Of a stretch of 64,000 bases of DNA, positions 35,330 to 43,242 are shown piece after piece. The stretch lies in assembly GCF_045807065.1 (NCBI RefSeq), contig NZ_JBJMIE010000212.1:1-64000 (forward strand), in the 5' to 3' direction. Under the pieces are notes generated by a model. That model was not told the DNA's origin, searched no databases, and saw only the letters and a list, made by a program, of their open reading frames with translations. The position numbers and the translations under genes were made by a program. Positions within the stretch are counted from its first letter, which is position 1. Each line of letters opens with the position of its first letter. This stretch comes from Actinophytocola sp045807065 (GTDB lineage Bacteria; Actinomycetota; Actinomycetes; Mycobacteriales; Pseudonocardiaceae).

Positions 35330-35871
35330 GAGGCCCCCACCGCACAGCCTGTAGTTCCGCCCGAGGTTACAGCTTAACCCCTCGGGTGCCCGGCTCACCA
35401 GGAACACGATCATCTTCTAACGGAGGCGTAATACACGAAAAAACTGCGGCTACAGAGCGTGCGGAATCCATTACAGGAGTGCGTGACCATTTCCCTATTG
35501 TGCGTGCTGCTCCGTATGTGTCGATAACGTGTAACGTCCCTTTTGTGGTGATGTAGCACGCCTGGCGTTTTCGTACCACAGTGCCGGTTCAAGATCATCC
35601 GCGGGCCAATCGGGCTCTGCCACGCGTTAGGCCGCCTGTTCGCCCGAAAAGGGGCACCGGCTCGTGCTCCGCGGAGGCACGCCCACCCGGTTCCCGGCGC
35701 CCACCCTGCCGGGGTTCCGACCGGGCGCTTGTGGGGGTGTTAGGGGTTGGGTCGTGAGTTCGAGAAATCGTAGCGTTCGAACAGACGATCCGTCGTCGAC
35801 GGGTCGACGCAAATGGTGACCGACCATTTTCGGGCGCCATTTCCACACTATGTGGAATCGAGAGGACTCGA
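35330..35871. promoter_or_regulatory. 542-bp regulatory gap with three palindromes
   Basis: I see no convincing gene; the region is less GC-rich than its surroundings. CCCGAGG (35360-35366) pairs with CCTCGGG (35380-35386), 31 bp upstream of the AfsR-type start. Near the right end AAATGGT (35811-35817) pairs with ACCATTT (35823-35829), and TTCCACA (35841-35847) with TGTGGAA (35851-35857). Both of the latter are perfect and sit just upstream of the ketosynthase-like gene. They look like operators. Confidence 0.55.
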
Positions 35872-36960
35872 ATGAACGGCGAAGTGAAGGTGCCCCGCCA
35901 CCCCAGCCGAGCCGCCACCGTTGTTCGGGCGGTTCGCGACCCGGCGCCGGGTGCGGAACCCGTCGCCATCGTGGGCATGGCCTGCCGCTACCCGGGCGGT
36001 ATCTCGTCACCGGAACGTTTGTGGGAATTCGTGTCGGAAGGCCGGTACGGAATCGGCGGATTGGTGCGGGAGGCATTGGCGCCCGGTCCTCGGCAGCGCC
36101 GCATGCTGCTGGCCGCGACGCGGGAGGCGCTGGCGCGGGCCCGCATTCCGGCCGCGGTGCTGGCGGGCGGCCGCACCGGGATGTTCAGCGGTGTGACGTC
36201 CGGGAGCGACCGCGAGGGCGGCAGTGTCTACTCCTACCTGCCGGGCCTGGCGGCGGACATGGCCGTCGAGCGGTCGTCGTCGTTGGTCGCCATGCACCGC
36301 GCCGGTCAGGCGCTGCGTCGGGGCGACTGCGCACTCGCGCTCGTCGGCGGCATCGCGGACACGGGCATCGGTGTGCTGGTGATGGCGCGGCTGTCCGACG
36401 CACGCCGCAACGGGCACGCGATCCTGGCGCTGGTGCGCAGCTCCGCGGTGAACCAGGACGGGACGAGCCGCGGTCCATCGCAGAAGTGGGTGATCCGCCA
36501 GGCACTCGGCTCGGCCGGACTGTCCACCCGGGACATCGACGTGGCCGAGGGACTTGGCGACCCGGTCGAGCTGAGGGCGCTGCTGGCGACCTACGGCCAG
36601 GGACGCGCCGGCGGTGAGCCGCTGTGGCTCGGTTCCATCAAGCCGAACATCGGGCACACCCAGGCGGCGTGCGGCATCGCCGGCGTGCTCAAGATGGTGC
36701 AGGCGATGCGTTGCGGCGTGTTGCCCAGGACACTGGACGTGGCCGCGGCGCCGGACCGGGCCGACTGGTCGGCCGGCGGGGTCGAGCTGCTGACCGAGAC
36801 GCGCGCGTGGCCGGCGGGCGACCACCCGCGCCGCGCCGCCGTGTCGTCCTTCGGCGTGTGCGGCACCAACGCCCACGTGATCCTGGAACAGGCCCCCGCA
36901 CCGGACGCCCACCCGTCGACCACGGCGTTCCCCCCGCACACGGTCCTGACCGCTGCCTAG
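35872..36960 (+). CDS. Shrunken stand-alone ketosynthase-like protein lacking catalytic residues
   Basis: The 362-residue protein is clearly a modular-PKS KS (PVAIVGMACRYPGG, WLGSIKPNIGHTQAACGIAG, SSFGVCGTNAHVILEQ) but ~60-70 residues shorter than a normal domain. The active-site block DTACSSSLVA reads MAVERSSSLVAMH, so Cys is gone. The first His motif EAHGTGT is deleted (AEGLGDPVE); only the GHT His remains. Deletions are all in frame, the start has GAGAGGA, and there are upstream palindromes. It is either a pseudogene still open by chance or a non-catalytic KS used as scaffold or sensor. The stop overlaps the convergent NmrA-like gene by 4 nt. Confidence 0.8.
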   Translation: MNGEVKVPRHPSRAATVVRAVRDPAPGAEPVAIVGMACRYPGGISSPERLWEFVSEGRYGIGGLVREALAPGPRQRRMLLAATREALARARIPAAVLAGGRTGMFSGVTSGSDREGGSVYSYLPGLAADMAVERSSSLVAMHRAGQALRRGDCALALVGGIADTGIGVLVMARLSDARRNGHAILALVRSSAVNQDGTSRGPSQKWVIRQALGSAGLSTRDIDVAEGLGDPVELRALLATYGQGRAGGEPLWLGSIKPNIGHTQAACGIAGVLKMVQAMRCGVLPRTLDVAAAPDRADWSAGGVELLTETRAWPAGDHPRRAAVSSFGVCGTNAHVILEQAPAPDAHPSTTAFPPHTVLTAA

Positions 36961-37703
36961 CCTCCTTGTGTGCCGAGCCAGTCGTCGAAGGTCGTCGGTG
37001 CCAGGCGGGCGTTCTCGGCGGGGAGCAGGACGTTGCCGGCCATCGAGGTGTCGAACGGACCGGCCCAGGTGGGCACGAGCCTGATGTCGCGGCCGCGGGC
37101 GGTGTTGGTGCGCCGCGCCATGTCGACCAGGTCCTGGGTCTCCGGCCCGGCGACGTCCACGTACCGCCCCCGCGGTTGGCCGGTGGCGATCTCGGCGAGG
37201 ATCGTGGCCACGTCCGCGGGTGCGATCGGCTGCACGAGCAGGGGCGCGATCGTGGCGACGCCGTCCTGCTCGGTCCAGTCCGCGACCATCGCGGCGAAGT
37301 CGTGGAACTGGGTGGCCGGGACGATCGTCCACGGCACCGGTCCCTCGCCGACCAGCCGCTCCTGCTCCCGCTTGCCGGCGTAGTGCGGGTTCCCCTCGAC
37401 GTCGGCGATCCCGACGATCGACAGCAGCACGTGGTGCTGGACACCCGCCTTCTCCTCCGCGGCGAGCAGGTTCCGCGTGGTGGTGGCGAAGAACCGCACC
37501 GCGGCGTCCCGCTCAGCGGCCGGCCCGTTGGTCACGTCGATGACCGCCTCGACCCCGGCGAGCGCCTCGTCGAGCCCGGAACCGGTCAGCAGGTCGACGC
37601 CGAGCGACCGGCTGATCCCCACGACGTCGTGCCCGTCCTTGGTGAGCACTGCGACGGTGAGCGCCCCGATGTTGCCGGTCGCCCCGGCCACCGCGATCCG
37701 CAT
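36957..37703 (-). CDS. NmrA-like NAD(P)-binding protein
   Basis: The 248-residue atypical SDR begins with the Rossmann motif VAGATGNIGAL. It contains a VLLSIVG strand-turn and YAGKREQE (Tyr/Lys positions of the NmrA-like group). These proteins act as NAD(P)H:quinone reductases or redox sensors. The gene stands alone on the minus strand, converging on the KS-like gene with overlapping stops. Relation to the polyketide pathway is unknown. Confidence 0.85.
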   Translation of the reverse strand: MRIAVAGATGNIGALTVAVLTKDGHDVVGISRSLGVDLLTGSGLDEALAGVEAVIDVTNGPAAERDAAVRFFATTTRNLLAAEEKAGVQHHVLLSIVGIADVEGNPHYAGKREQERLVGEGPVPWTIVPATQFHDFAAMVADWTEQDGVATIAPLLVQPIAPADVATILAEIATGQPRGRYVDVAGPETQDLVDMARRTNTARGRDIRLVPTWAGPFDTSMAGNVLLPAENARLAPTTFDDWLGTQGG

Positions 37704-37765
37704 GGTGATCCCCTTTCTCCCGTCCTCACGCTATCCGGACCGGAGATCGTCCCGCTACGGCGCCG

Positions 37766-38422
37766 TCAGACGCTGCGCAGTACCGAGGCCACGACGCCCA
37801 GCACCACGGCGCGGTCGCCGTCGATGACGTCGTACGCCGGGTTGCGCGGCTCGAGGTACACGTGGCCGTCACGCCGCCGGTACACCTTCACCGTCGCCTC
37901 GCCGTCGATCATCGCGGCGACGATCTGGCCGGAGTGGGCCTCCTGTTGCTGGCGCACCACGACGATGTCGCCGTCGCAGATGGCCGCGTCGACCATCGAG
38001 TCGCCGCGGACGCGCAGGCCGAAGACGTTGCCCCGGCCGGTCAGCTCGCGGGGGAGCGTCAGGACGTCGTCGACGTGCTCCTCGGCCGCGATGGGCACGC
38101 CCGCCGCGATGTCGCCGACCACCGGCACGGGCACCGAGTCCTCGGCCGCCTCCCTGGGTGCGGTGCCCAGGAACGCGCGTACGTCGATGGGGCGGGACAC
38201 CGTGCTGCCGCGCCGCAGGTACCCCTTCTCCTCCAGGCTCGTCAGGTGCTTCGACACCGACGACGGCGACCGCAGCCCGACCGCCTCGCCGATCTCCCGC
38301 GTGCTCGGCGAGTACCCGTGCCTGATCACCCAGTCCCGGATGGTCGCCAGGATTCGCTGCTGCCGCTCGGGCAGGGACGAGGCGTCGTCGAACCCGTCAA
38401 GATCGTCGTACACCCGCAGCAT
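37766..38422 (-). CDS. lexA: LexA repressor
   Basis: The 218-residue protein has an N-terminal winged HTH (STREIGEAVGLRSPSSVSKHL) and a C-terminal S24 peptidase domain. The self-cleavage site Ala-Gly is in DIAAGVPIA, the nucleophile Ser in RGDSMVDAAI and the catalytic Lys in EATVKVYRR. All residues for RecA-stimulated autocleavage are present. I see no GAAC-N4-GTTC type SOS box in the sequence upstream of 38422, so ordinary autoregulation is not evident; this may be an accessory copy. The short upstream zinc-ribbon gene runs in the same direction. Confidence 0.92.
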   Translation of the reverse strand: MLRVYDDLDGFDDASSLPERQQRILATIRDWVIRHGYSPSTREIGEAVGLRSPSSVSKHLTSLEEKGYLRRGSTVSRPIDVRAFLGTAPREAAEDSVPVPVVGDIAAGVPIAAEEHVDDVLTLPRELTGRGNVFGLRVRGDSMVDAAICDGDIVVVRQQQEAHSGQIVAAMIDGEATVKVYRRRDGHVYLEPRNPAYDVIDGDRAVVLGVVASVLRSV

Positions 38423-38461
38423 CGTAGAGGCACGCCCCGACGACCCAGGTCACCGACACGT

Positions 38462-38587
38462 TCAGTCGTCGTCCTCCGACCGGGTGACCGTCGCGCCGCA
38501 CCGTTCACACGTGGTCGGCGGCTCGTCCGCCACGAGCAGCCCGCACTCCGGACAGACGCGCGCCAGCCAGCACACCGGATCGCCCAC
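38462..38587 (-). CDS. Zinc-ribbon microprotein
   Basis: The 41-residue protein is read from GTG 38587, behind GGGAGG and one base after the upstream stop. It has two CxxC knuckles (VCPECGLLV and TCERCGATV) and an acidic tail. It is probably a zinc ribbon; partner unknown. Coupling to the 402-residue gene upstream suggests one operon. Confidence 0.7.
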   Translation of the reverse strand: MGDPVCWLARVCPECGLLVADEPPTTCERCGATVTRSEDDD

Positions 38588-38588
38588 G

Positions 38589-39797
38589 TCAGCCTCCCTC
38601 CTGGTACGGCAGGTCCTCCACGACGGCACCCGCCGGATCCCGCGCCACGACGCGGTCCCGCACCGGCCCGCGCTCACGCGGCGCGGTCAGGTCCGGTGCC
38701 GTCACCAGCAGTGTGTCACCCCCGAGTGTCGCGGGTAGTGCCGTGCCGTCCGCCCGATGGAAGGTCACCGACGCCACCCGGTCCCGGTCCACCACTCCGG
38801 CCAGCACCACCCGGTCGCTGGTCCCCCCGGCGAAGCCGTGGTAGACCCTGGTCAGCGCCACGGTCTCGCCGACGACGGCGAAGTCCCGCACCGGCCCGCG
38901 CCCCGGACTGAAGTCGAACACGAAGGGCACCTCGCCGGTCAGGTGCCACAGCAGCAACCCCCGGTAGCTCCCCAGCTGGATGCTCTCCCCGCCGCCCAGC
39001 GACGCGAACGCCCCCGGCACCCACTGGTCCGCGTCCACGACCGGCGCGGTGGCGAGTGCCGCGCCCAGCCGCCGCCCCTCGGGCGAGTCCCGCTCCGCGG
39101 CCGGTGCCGGCCGGTCGACGACGCCGTCGGCCCGGTCGGGCAACGCCTCCCGCGGCACGAGCCGCCCCCGGTCGGCGCCGTCCAGCCGCAGCACCAGCCC
39201 GTTCTCGTCGAGTACGAACGCGTTGGGCACCGCGAACACCCCGTCCGCGACGACGGCGGGTTCGCGTGCCGCCCGGTCGGCCGGCCGCTCCACCGCGACG
39301 CTCGCCGTGCCGGCGGGCACGACCCCCGCGAGCGTGCCGAGCGCCGTGTGGAACGTGAGCCCGTCCCCGCCACCCGGCCGCGACACGGTGACGGTGGTCG
39401 GCGTCAGCTCGGCGAACACCGGCCCGCCGGCGGTGGCGAACGCGACGACCCGGACCCCGCGGTGCCGCGCGGTGAACAGCGGTGCCCACCCGTCCGCGCC
39501 GATCCGGGCGAGGTCGTCCGGCGACGCCCAGCCGCGGCGCACCCGGAACCGGTCGTCCACGGTCAGCACCCCGTTCTCGGGGCCGACGCCCGCCTCGACG
39601 TGCCGCCGCAGCTGCGCCCAGCCGGCGAAGCCGTGGTACCGCGCGAGGAGGTGCCGCGCGTTGGCGAGCGTGAAGGACGCGGTGTCGAGCGCGGGCCAGC
39701 CGTGCTCGTCGACCAGCCGCCTCGCCACCGGCGTCCCGGCCCGCACCGCGCGCCGCAGCGCACGGGCGTGCCTGCGCAGCTGCTCGAAACTGGGCAT
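38589..39797 (-). CDS. Hypothetical protein with ankyrin-leader-like N-terminus and beta-rich body
   Basis: The 402-residue protein starts at ATG 39797. Residues 1-~68 (SFEQLRRHARALRRAVRAG, then TLANARHLLARYHGFAGWAQLRRHVEAG) match the helical leader that often precedes ankyrin-type or unknown domains in actinobacteria. The rest is beta-rich with repeated DRVVLAG-VDRDRV-like stretches and no membrane segment or signal. The family is not recognised. Its stop is one base from the zinc-ribbon start. Confidence 0.72.
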   Translation of the reverse strand: MPSFEQLRRHARALRRAVRAGTPVARRLVDEHGWPALDTASFTLANARHLLARYHGFAGWAQLRRHVEAGVGPENGVLTVDDRFRVRRGWASPDDLARIGADGWAPLFTARHRGVRVVAFATAGGPVFAELTPTTVTVSRPGGGDGLTFHTALGTLAGVVPAGTASVAVERPADRAAREPAVVADGVFAVPNAFVLDENGLVLRLDGADRGRLVPREALPDRADGVVDRPAPAAERDSPEGRRLGAALATAPVVDADQWVPGAFASLGGGESIQLGSYRGLLLWHLTGEVPFVFDFSPGRGPVRDFAVVGETVALTRVYHGFAGGTSDRVVLAGVVDRDRVASVTFHRADGTALPATLGGDTLLVTAPDLTAPRERGPVRDRVVARDPAGAVVEDLPYQEGG

Positions 39798-39951
39798 CAC
39801 GATGTCCTGACTACCGCCCCCGGTGCCCCGGCGGTGTCCTCGGGGACGTTGGGTGTCCCGAAGGTGCCCTTGAGGGCATTCGTCACGCCTGCGCCGACCC
39901 TTTTCCGGGCATTGCGCGTCCGCGTAGAACCGGGTCACGCGCCGGCTCGTA

Positions 39952-39980
39952 TCGAGATCGGGTACCGCACCCGATCTCGA
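39952..39980 (+). promoter_or_regulatory. Perfect 12-bp inverted repeat abutting the sulfatase ribosome-binding site
   Basis: TCGAGATCGGGT (39952-39963) is exactly mirrored by ACCCGATCTCGA (39969-39980) with a 5-nt loop. The right arm ends where AGGAGG (39980-39985) begins. It could be an operator or a leader hairpin limiting ribosome access. Confidence 0.7.
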
Positions 39981-39989
39981 GGAGGACGT

Positions 39990-42359
39990 GTGGCCGGACG
40001 ACCGGTACGAACGATGGTCACGGCGGTGGACGCGCTGGTGGTCCTGCTGGTCCTGCTCACCGTGACCGTGCGGCTCGGACCCGCCGGCTGGCTCGGCGGG
40101 ATCGCGTTCGCGGTGATCGGGTGGGCCGTGCTCGCCGAGGGACTGCGCCGGTTCGACGTGCGCTCGTTCGGCTCGGCCGGGCGGGTCGTGCTGGCCAGAG
40201 CGGTGGTGGTCGGCGGGCTGACGGCGCTCGTCGTGGAGACCACCGACCCCCGGCCGGACCCCGGCAAGGCGATCGTCGGCTTCGCGGTGGTCGCGGTGGT
40301 GTCGTCGCTGGCCGGTGCGCGGTTCGCCCGCCCGGACACGGCGTTCGACACGAGGTTCGCCCTGGAGGTCGACGCCGTCGCGGTGCTGGTGCTCAGCGCG
40401 TTCGTCGCGACCCGGCTCGGTCCGTGGGTGCTCGCGGTCGGGTTGCTGAGGTACGTGTTCGTCGCCGCGGGCGGGGCGGTGCCGTGGCTGCGTGCCGCGC
40501 TGCCGGCCAGCCGGGTCCGCACGGCGGTCGGGGCGGCGCAGGGGATCGTCCTCACCGTGGTCGCGGCGGGACTCGGCGTCGAGGTGCTGCCGCGGCCGGT
40601 CGCGGTCGTCCTCACCGCACTGTCGCTGGTGGCCCTGGCCGGCTCGTTCGTCCAGGACGTCCAGTGGCTGAGCCGGCATCGACCGCCCGCGTCCCCGGTC
40701 GATGCCGTGCCAGCCCGCCGTGACCGCCGGATCCTCACCCGGACGGTCACGGGACTGGCCTTCCTCCTGGTGCTGGCGGCGCTCGTCGGCCCGAACCGGT
40801 TGGGCCAGCTCACCGTCGAGGCGTTCGCCCGCATCCCGGTCGAGGGCCTGATGGCGGTCGCGCTCGTGCTCGCGCTCGGCGTGCGGGCACGGCGGGTGGC
40901 GGTCTGGGTGATCGGCGCCGGCCTCGGGCTGCTGATGATCGTGAAGTTCCTGGACATGGGCTTCTACGAGGTGTTCGACCGGCCGTTCCACCCCGTGTTC
41001 GACTGGACCTTCTTCGGGCCGGCCGTGGACTTCGTCTCGTCGTCGTACGGCGACGTCGGCGCGGTCCTCGCGGTGGTCGGCGCGATCCTGCTGGTGCTGG
41101 CCATCCTGGTCCTGATGGCGCTGGCGGTGCGGCGCCTGACCACCCTGGCGGTCGGCCACCGCACGGCCGCGACGAACACGCTCGCGTTGCTGGGCGTCGC
41201 GTGGCTGGTGTGCGCGCTGTCCGGCGCGCAGCTCGACCCGCAGGAGCCGGTCGCGTCGCGCAGCGCGGCGGACCACGTGTACGACGACGTGCTGCGGGTG
41301 CGGCAGGGGTTGTTCGACGGGGAGACGTTCGCGGCGCAGGCCCGGGTCGACCGCTACCGCTACACCCCCGGCAACGAGCTGCTGAACGGGCTGCGGGGCA
41401 AGGACGTCCTGTTCGTGTTCGTCGAGAGCTACGGCCGGGTGGCCGTCGAGGACTCGACGAGCACCGCGACGATCGACCCGATCCTGGACGCCGGCACCAG
41501 GCAGCTGCATGCCGCCGGCTTCGACGCGCGCAGTGGTTTCCTGACGTCCCCGACCTACGGCGGCGGCAGCTGGTTCGCGCACTCGACGCTGCAGAGCGGG
41601 TTGTGGGTGGACAACCCGCAGCGGTACTCGGCACTGCCCACCCTGGACCGGATGACGTTGAGCATCGCGTTCAACCGCGCCGGCTGGCGGACCGTCGGCG
41701 TGGACCCGGCGAACTCCGAGGACTGGCCGGAGGGCGACATGTACCACTACGACAAGGTGTACGACTCGCGCAACGTCGGCTACAAGGGCCCGCGGTTCTC
41801 CTACGCACGGGTGCCCGACCAGTACACGCTGCAGCACTTCGAGCGCACCGAGCGCGCCGCCACGGCCGACCCGGTCATGGCGGAGATCGACCTGGTGTCG
41901 AGCCACACCCCGTACGCCCCGCTGCCGAAGATGGTCGACTGGAAGGACGTCGGCGACGGCAGGATCTACAACCCCATGCCGGCGGCCGGCACCCAACCGG
42001 GCGACGTGTGGCCCGACCCGGCGAAGGTCCGCGACGCGTACACGGCGTCGATCGCGTACTCGCTGAAGTCCCTGTTCTCCTACATCGAGAACTACGGCGA
42101 CGACAACCTGGTGGTGGTCTTCCTCGGCGACCACCAGCCCCAGCCGATCATCGCCAGCCAGGAGAACACCCGCGACGTCCCGATCTCGATCGTGGCCCGC
42201 GACCCGGCGGTGCTCGACCGCGTGTCGTCGTGGGGCTGGACCGCGGGCGTCAACCCGAGCCCCGACGCCCCGGTCTGGCCGATGAGCTCCTTCCGCGACA
42301 GGTTCCTGTCCGCGTACGGCCCGCAGGGCGGCACGAACAGGTCCGCGGCCGGGCGGTGA
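39990..42359 (+). CDS. Polytopic membrane sulfatase/phosphoglycerol-transferase-like protein
   Basis: The 789-residue protein is read from GTG 39990; an in-frame ATG 24 bp later is an alternative. About nine or ten hydrophobic segments occupy residues ~1-420. An extracytoplasmic alkaline-phosphatase-superfamily domain follows (DVLFVFVESYGRVAVEDS, then SHTPYAP and VVVFLGDHQPQP). This is the LtaS-like layout: membrane anchor plus metal-dependent head acting on lipid-linked polyol phosphates or sulfates. The nucleophile is probably a Ser or Thr in the VEDSTSTAT stretch. A role in cell-envelope modification is the family expectation; it is not an obvious part of the eCIS. Confidence 0.88.
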   Translation: MAGRPVRTMVTAVDALVVLLVLLTVTVRLGPAGWLGGIAFAVIGWAVLAEGLRRFDVRSFGSAGRVVLARAVVVGGLTALVVETTDPRPDPGKAIVGFAVVAVVSSLAGARFARPDTAFDTRFALEVDAVAVLVLSAFVATRLGPWVLAVGLLRYVFVAAGGAVPWLRAALPASRVRTAVGAAQGIVLTVVAAGLGVEVLPRPVAVVLTALSLVALAGSFVQDVQWLSRHRPPASPVDAVPARRDRRILTRTVTGLAFLLVLAALVGPNRLGQLTVEAFARIPVEGLMAVALVLALGVRARRVAVWVIGAGLGLLMIVKFLDMGFYEVFDRPFHPVFDWTFFGPAVDFVSSSYGDVGAVLAVVGAILLVLAILVLMALAVRRLTTLAVGHRTAATNTLALLGVAWLVCALSGAQLDPQEPVASRSAADHVYDDVLRVRQGLFDGETFAAQARVDRYRYTPGNELLNGLRGKDVLFVFVESYGRVAVEDSTSTATIDPILDAGTRQLHAAGFDARSGFLTSPTYGGGSWFAHSTLQSGLWVDNPQRYSALPTLDRMTLSIAFNRAGWRTVGVDPANSEDWPEGDMYHYDKVYDSRNVGYKGPRFSYARVPDQYTLQHFERTERAATADPVMAEIDLVSSHTPYAPLPKMVDWKDVGDGRIYNPMPAAGTQPGDVWPDPAKVRDAYTASIAYSLKSLFSYIENYGDDNLVVVFLGDHQPQPIIASQENTRDVPISIVARDPAVLDRVSSWGWTAGVNPSPDAPVWPMSSFRDRFLSAYGPQGGTNRSAAGR

Positions 42360-42362
42360 TCC

Positions 42363-42584
42363 CCTGATGCCGGTCCTCGCGATGCCGCGGACCAGGTAGC
42401 GCTGCCCGATGAGGAACGCCAGGACCACCGGGACGAGCGACACCACCGACATGGCGAACATCGAGGTGCCGGTCGTCGCGTCCATGAAGGACCGCAGCGC
42501 CACCGGCACCGTGTACTTGTCCGGGTCGGTCAGGTAGATCAGCTGGCTGAACAAGTCGTTCCACGTCCAGATGCAGGTCCACAC
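42363..42584 (-). pseudogene. ABC sugar-transporter permease, C-terminal remnant
   Basis: This minus-strand frame begins abruptly (WTCIWTWNDLFSQLIYL) and matches the last ~75 residues of MalG-type permeases, with a TM helix SLVPVVLAFLIGQRYLVRGI. There is no start, no N-terminal half and no stop at the normal end; the frame runs into the sulfatase antisense. It is a truncated fossil. Confidence 0.75.
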
Positions 42585-42707
42585 GCGACTAGCTCAAGGC
42601 TGTGCGGGCAGCTTTGAATCAGTGTTGCGGATGTCCGCGTTCGAGATCAGTTCTTTGTGGCGACGGGCTTGTTGTGGGGTGTGCCCGCGGCATTCCTGGT
42701 GTGTGGT
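42585..42707. other. Gene-free debris between two remnants
   Basis: Downstream of the SDR remnant stop, a minus-strand frame continues ~36 codons (ending NTDSKLPAQP) without a start. I recognise nothing in it. It joins the broken permease and SDR fragments. Confidence 0.4.
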
Positions 42708-42985
42708 TCAGATGGCGGTGGTGCCGCCGTCGGTGACCAGTTCCAGGCCGTTGACGTAGCTGGAGTCGTCGGAGGCGAGGAACAGGGCGACGGTGGCGAT
42801 TTCTTCGGGACGGCCCATCTTTCCGCGGGGGATGAGGGACTCGAATGCGGCCTTGGTTGTCTCGTCGAACAGTTCCTCCTGTTTGGCCGTGGCGACCTGG
42901 CTGGGGGTCAGCACATTGACCCGGATCTTGCGGTCGCGCAGTTCGTTGAGCCAGACGCGGGCCCAGGCCTGCTGGACGGCTTTGA
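42708..42985 (-). pseudogene. Short-chain dehydrogenase, C-terminal remnant
   Basis: About 90 residues match the end of classical SDRs: AWARVWLNELRDRKIRVNVLTP, then PRGKMGRPEEIATVALFLASDD and GLELVTDGG with a normal stop. (Each is quoted only in part as a landmark.) The Rossmann half and catalytic Tyr/Lys are absent. Upstream the frame is not SDR-like, so the gene is truncated or shifted near 42985. Confidence 0.75.
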
Positions 42986-43242
42986 CCGGGCCGCGATGGT
43001 GTGCGTCTTCGCCAGCTTCGTCCTGGTGGACAACCCGACGGTGATGATCAGGGCGGCGGAGGTGATCACGCCGCCGGTCTCGGCGAGGCCGCGGCGCACG
43101 GGGACACGGAGCCGCCGGTGGTGATCGCCGCCACAGGGGTGGTGCGGTCGCGGTGACGGCGTGGTGATGGCGGCTGGGCGACAGTTCCCGGCATGCCATG
43201 GCAGCACCCTCCTGCGCTCCTCCTCGTCCGCGAGGTGGTGCG
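42986..43242. other. Boundary region left of the eCIS locus
   Basis: No convincing gene is seen. It links the SDR remnant to the first injection-system gene and should contain the eCIS promoter. No clear hexamers, repeats or attachment-site duplication were recognised. Confidence 0.4.

Noticed and set aside
35595..35978. Minus-strand frame across the KS-like gene promoter
   Set aside because: There is no ribosome-binding site and the composition is low-complexity. It covers two palindromes and the start of a better-supported gene.
38589..42584. Very long minus-strand open frame antisense to the sulfatase
   Set aside because: Its middle is Arg/His/Asp-rich low-complexity sequence typical of antisense GC-rich DNA. 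Only its two ends match real proteins (the 402-residue gene and the permease remnant), which are annotated separately.
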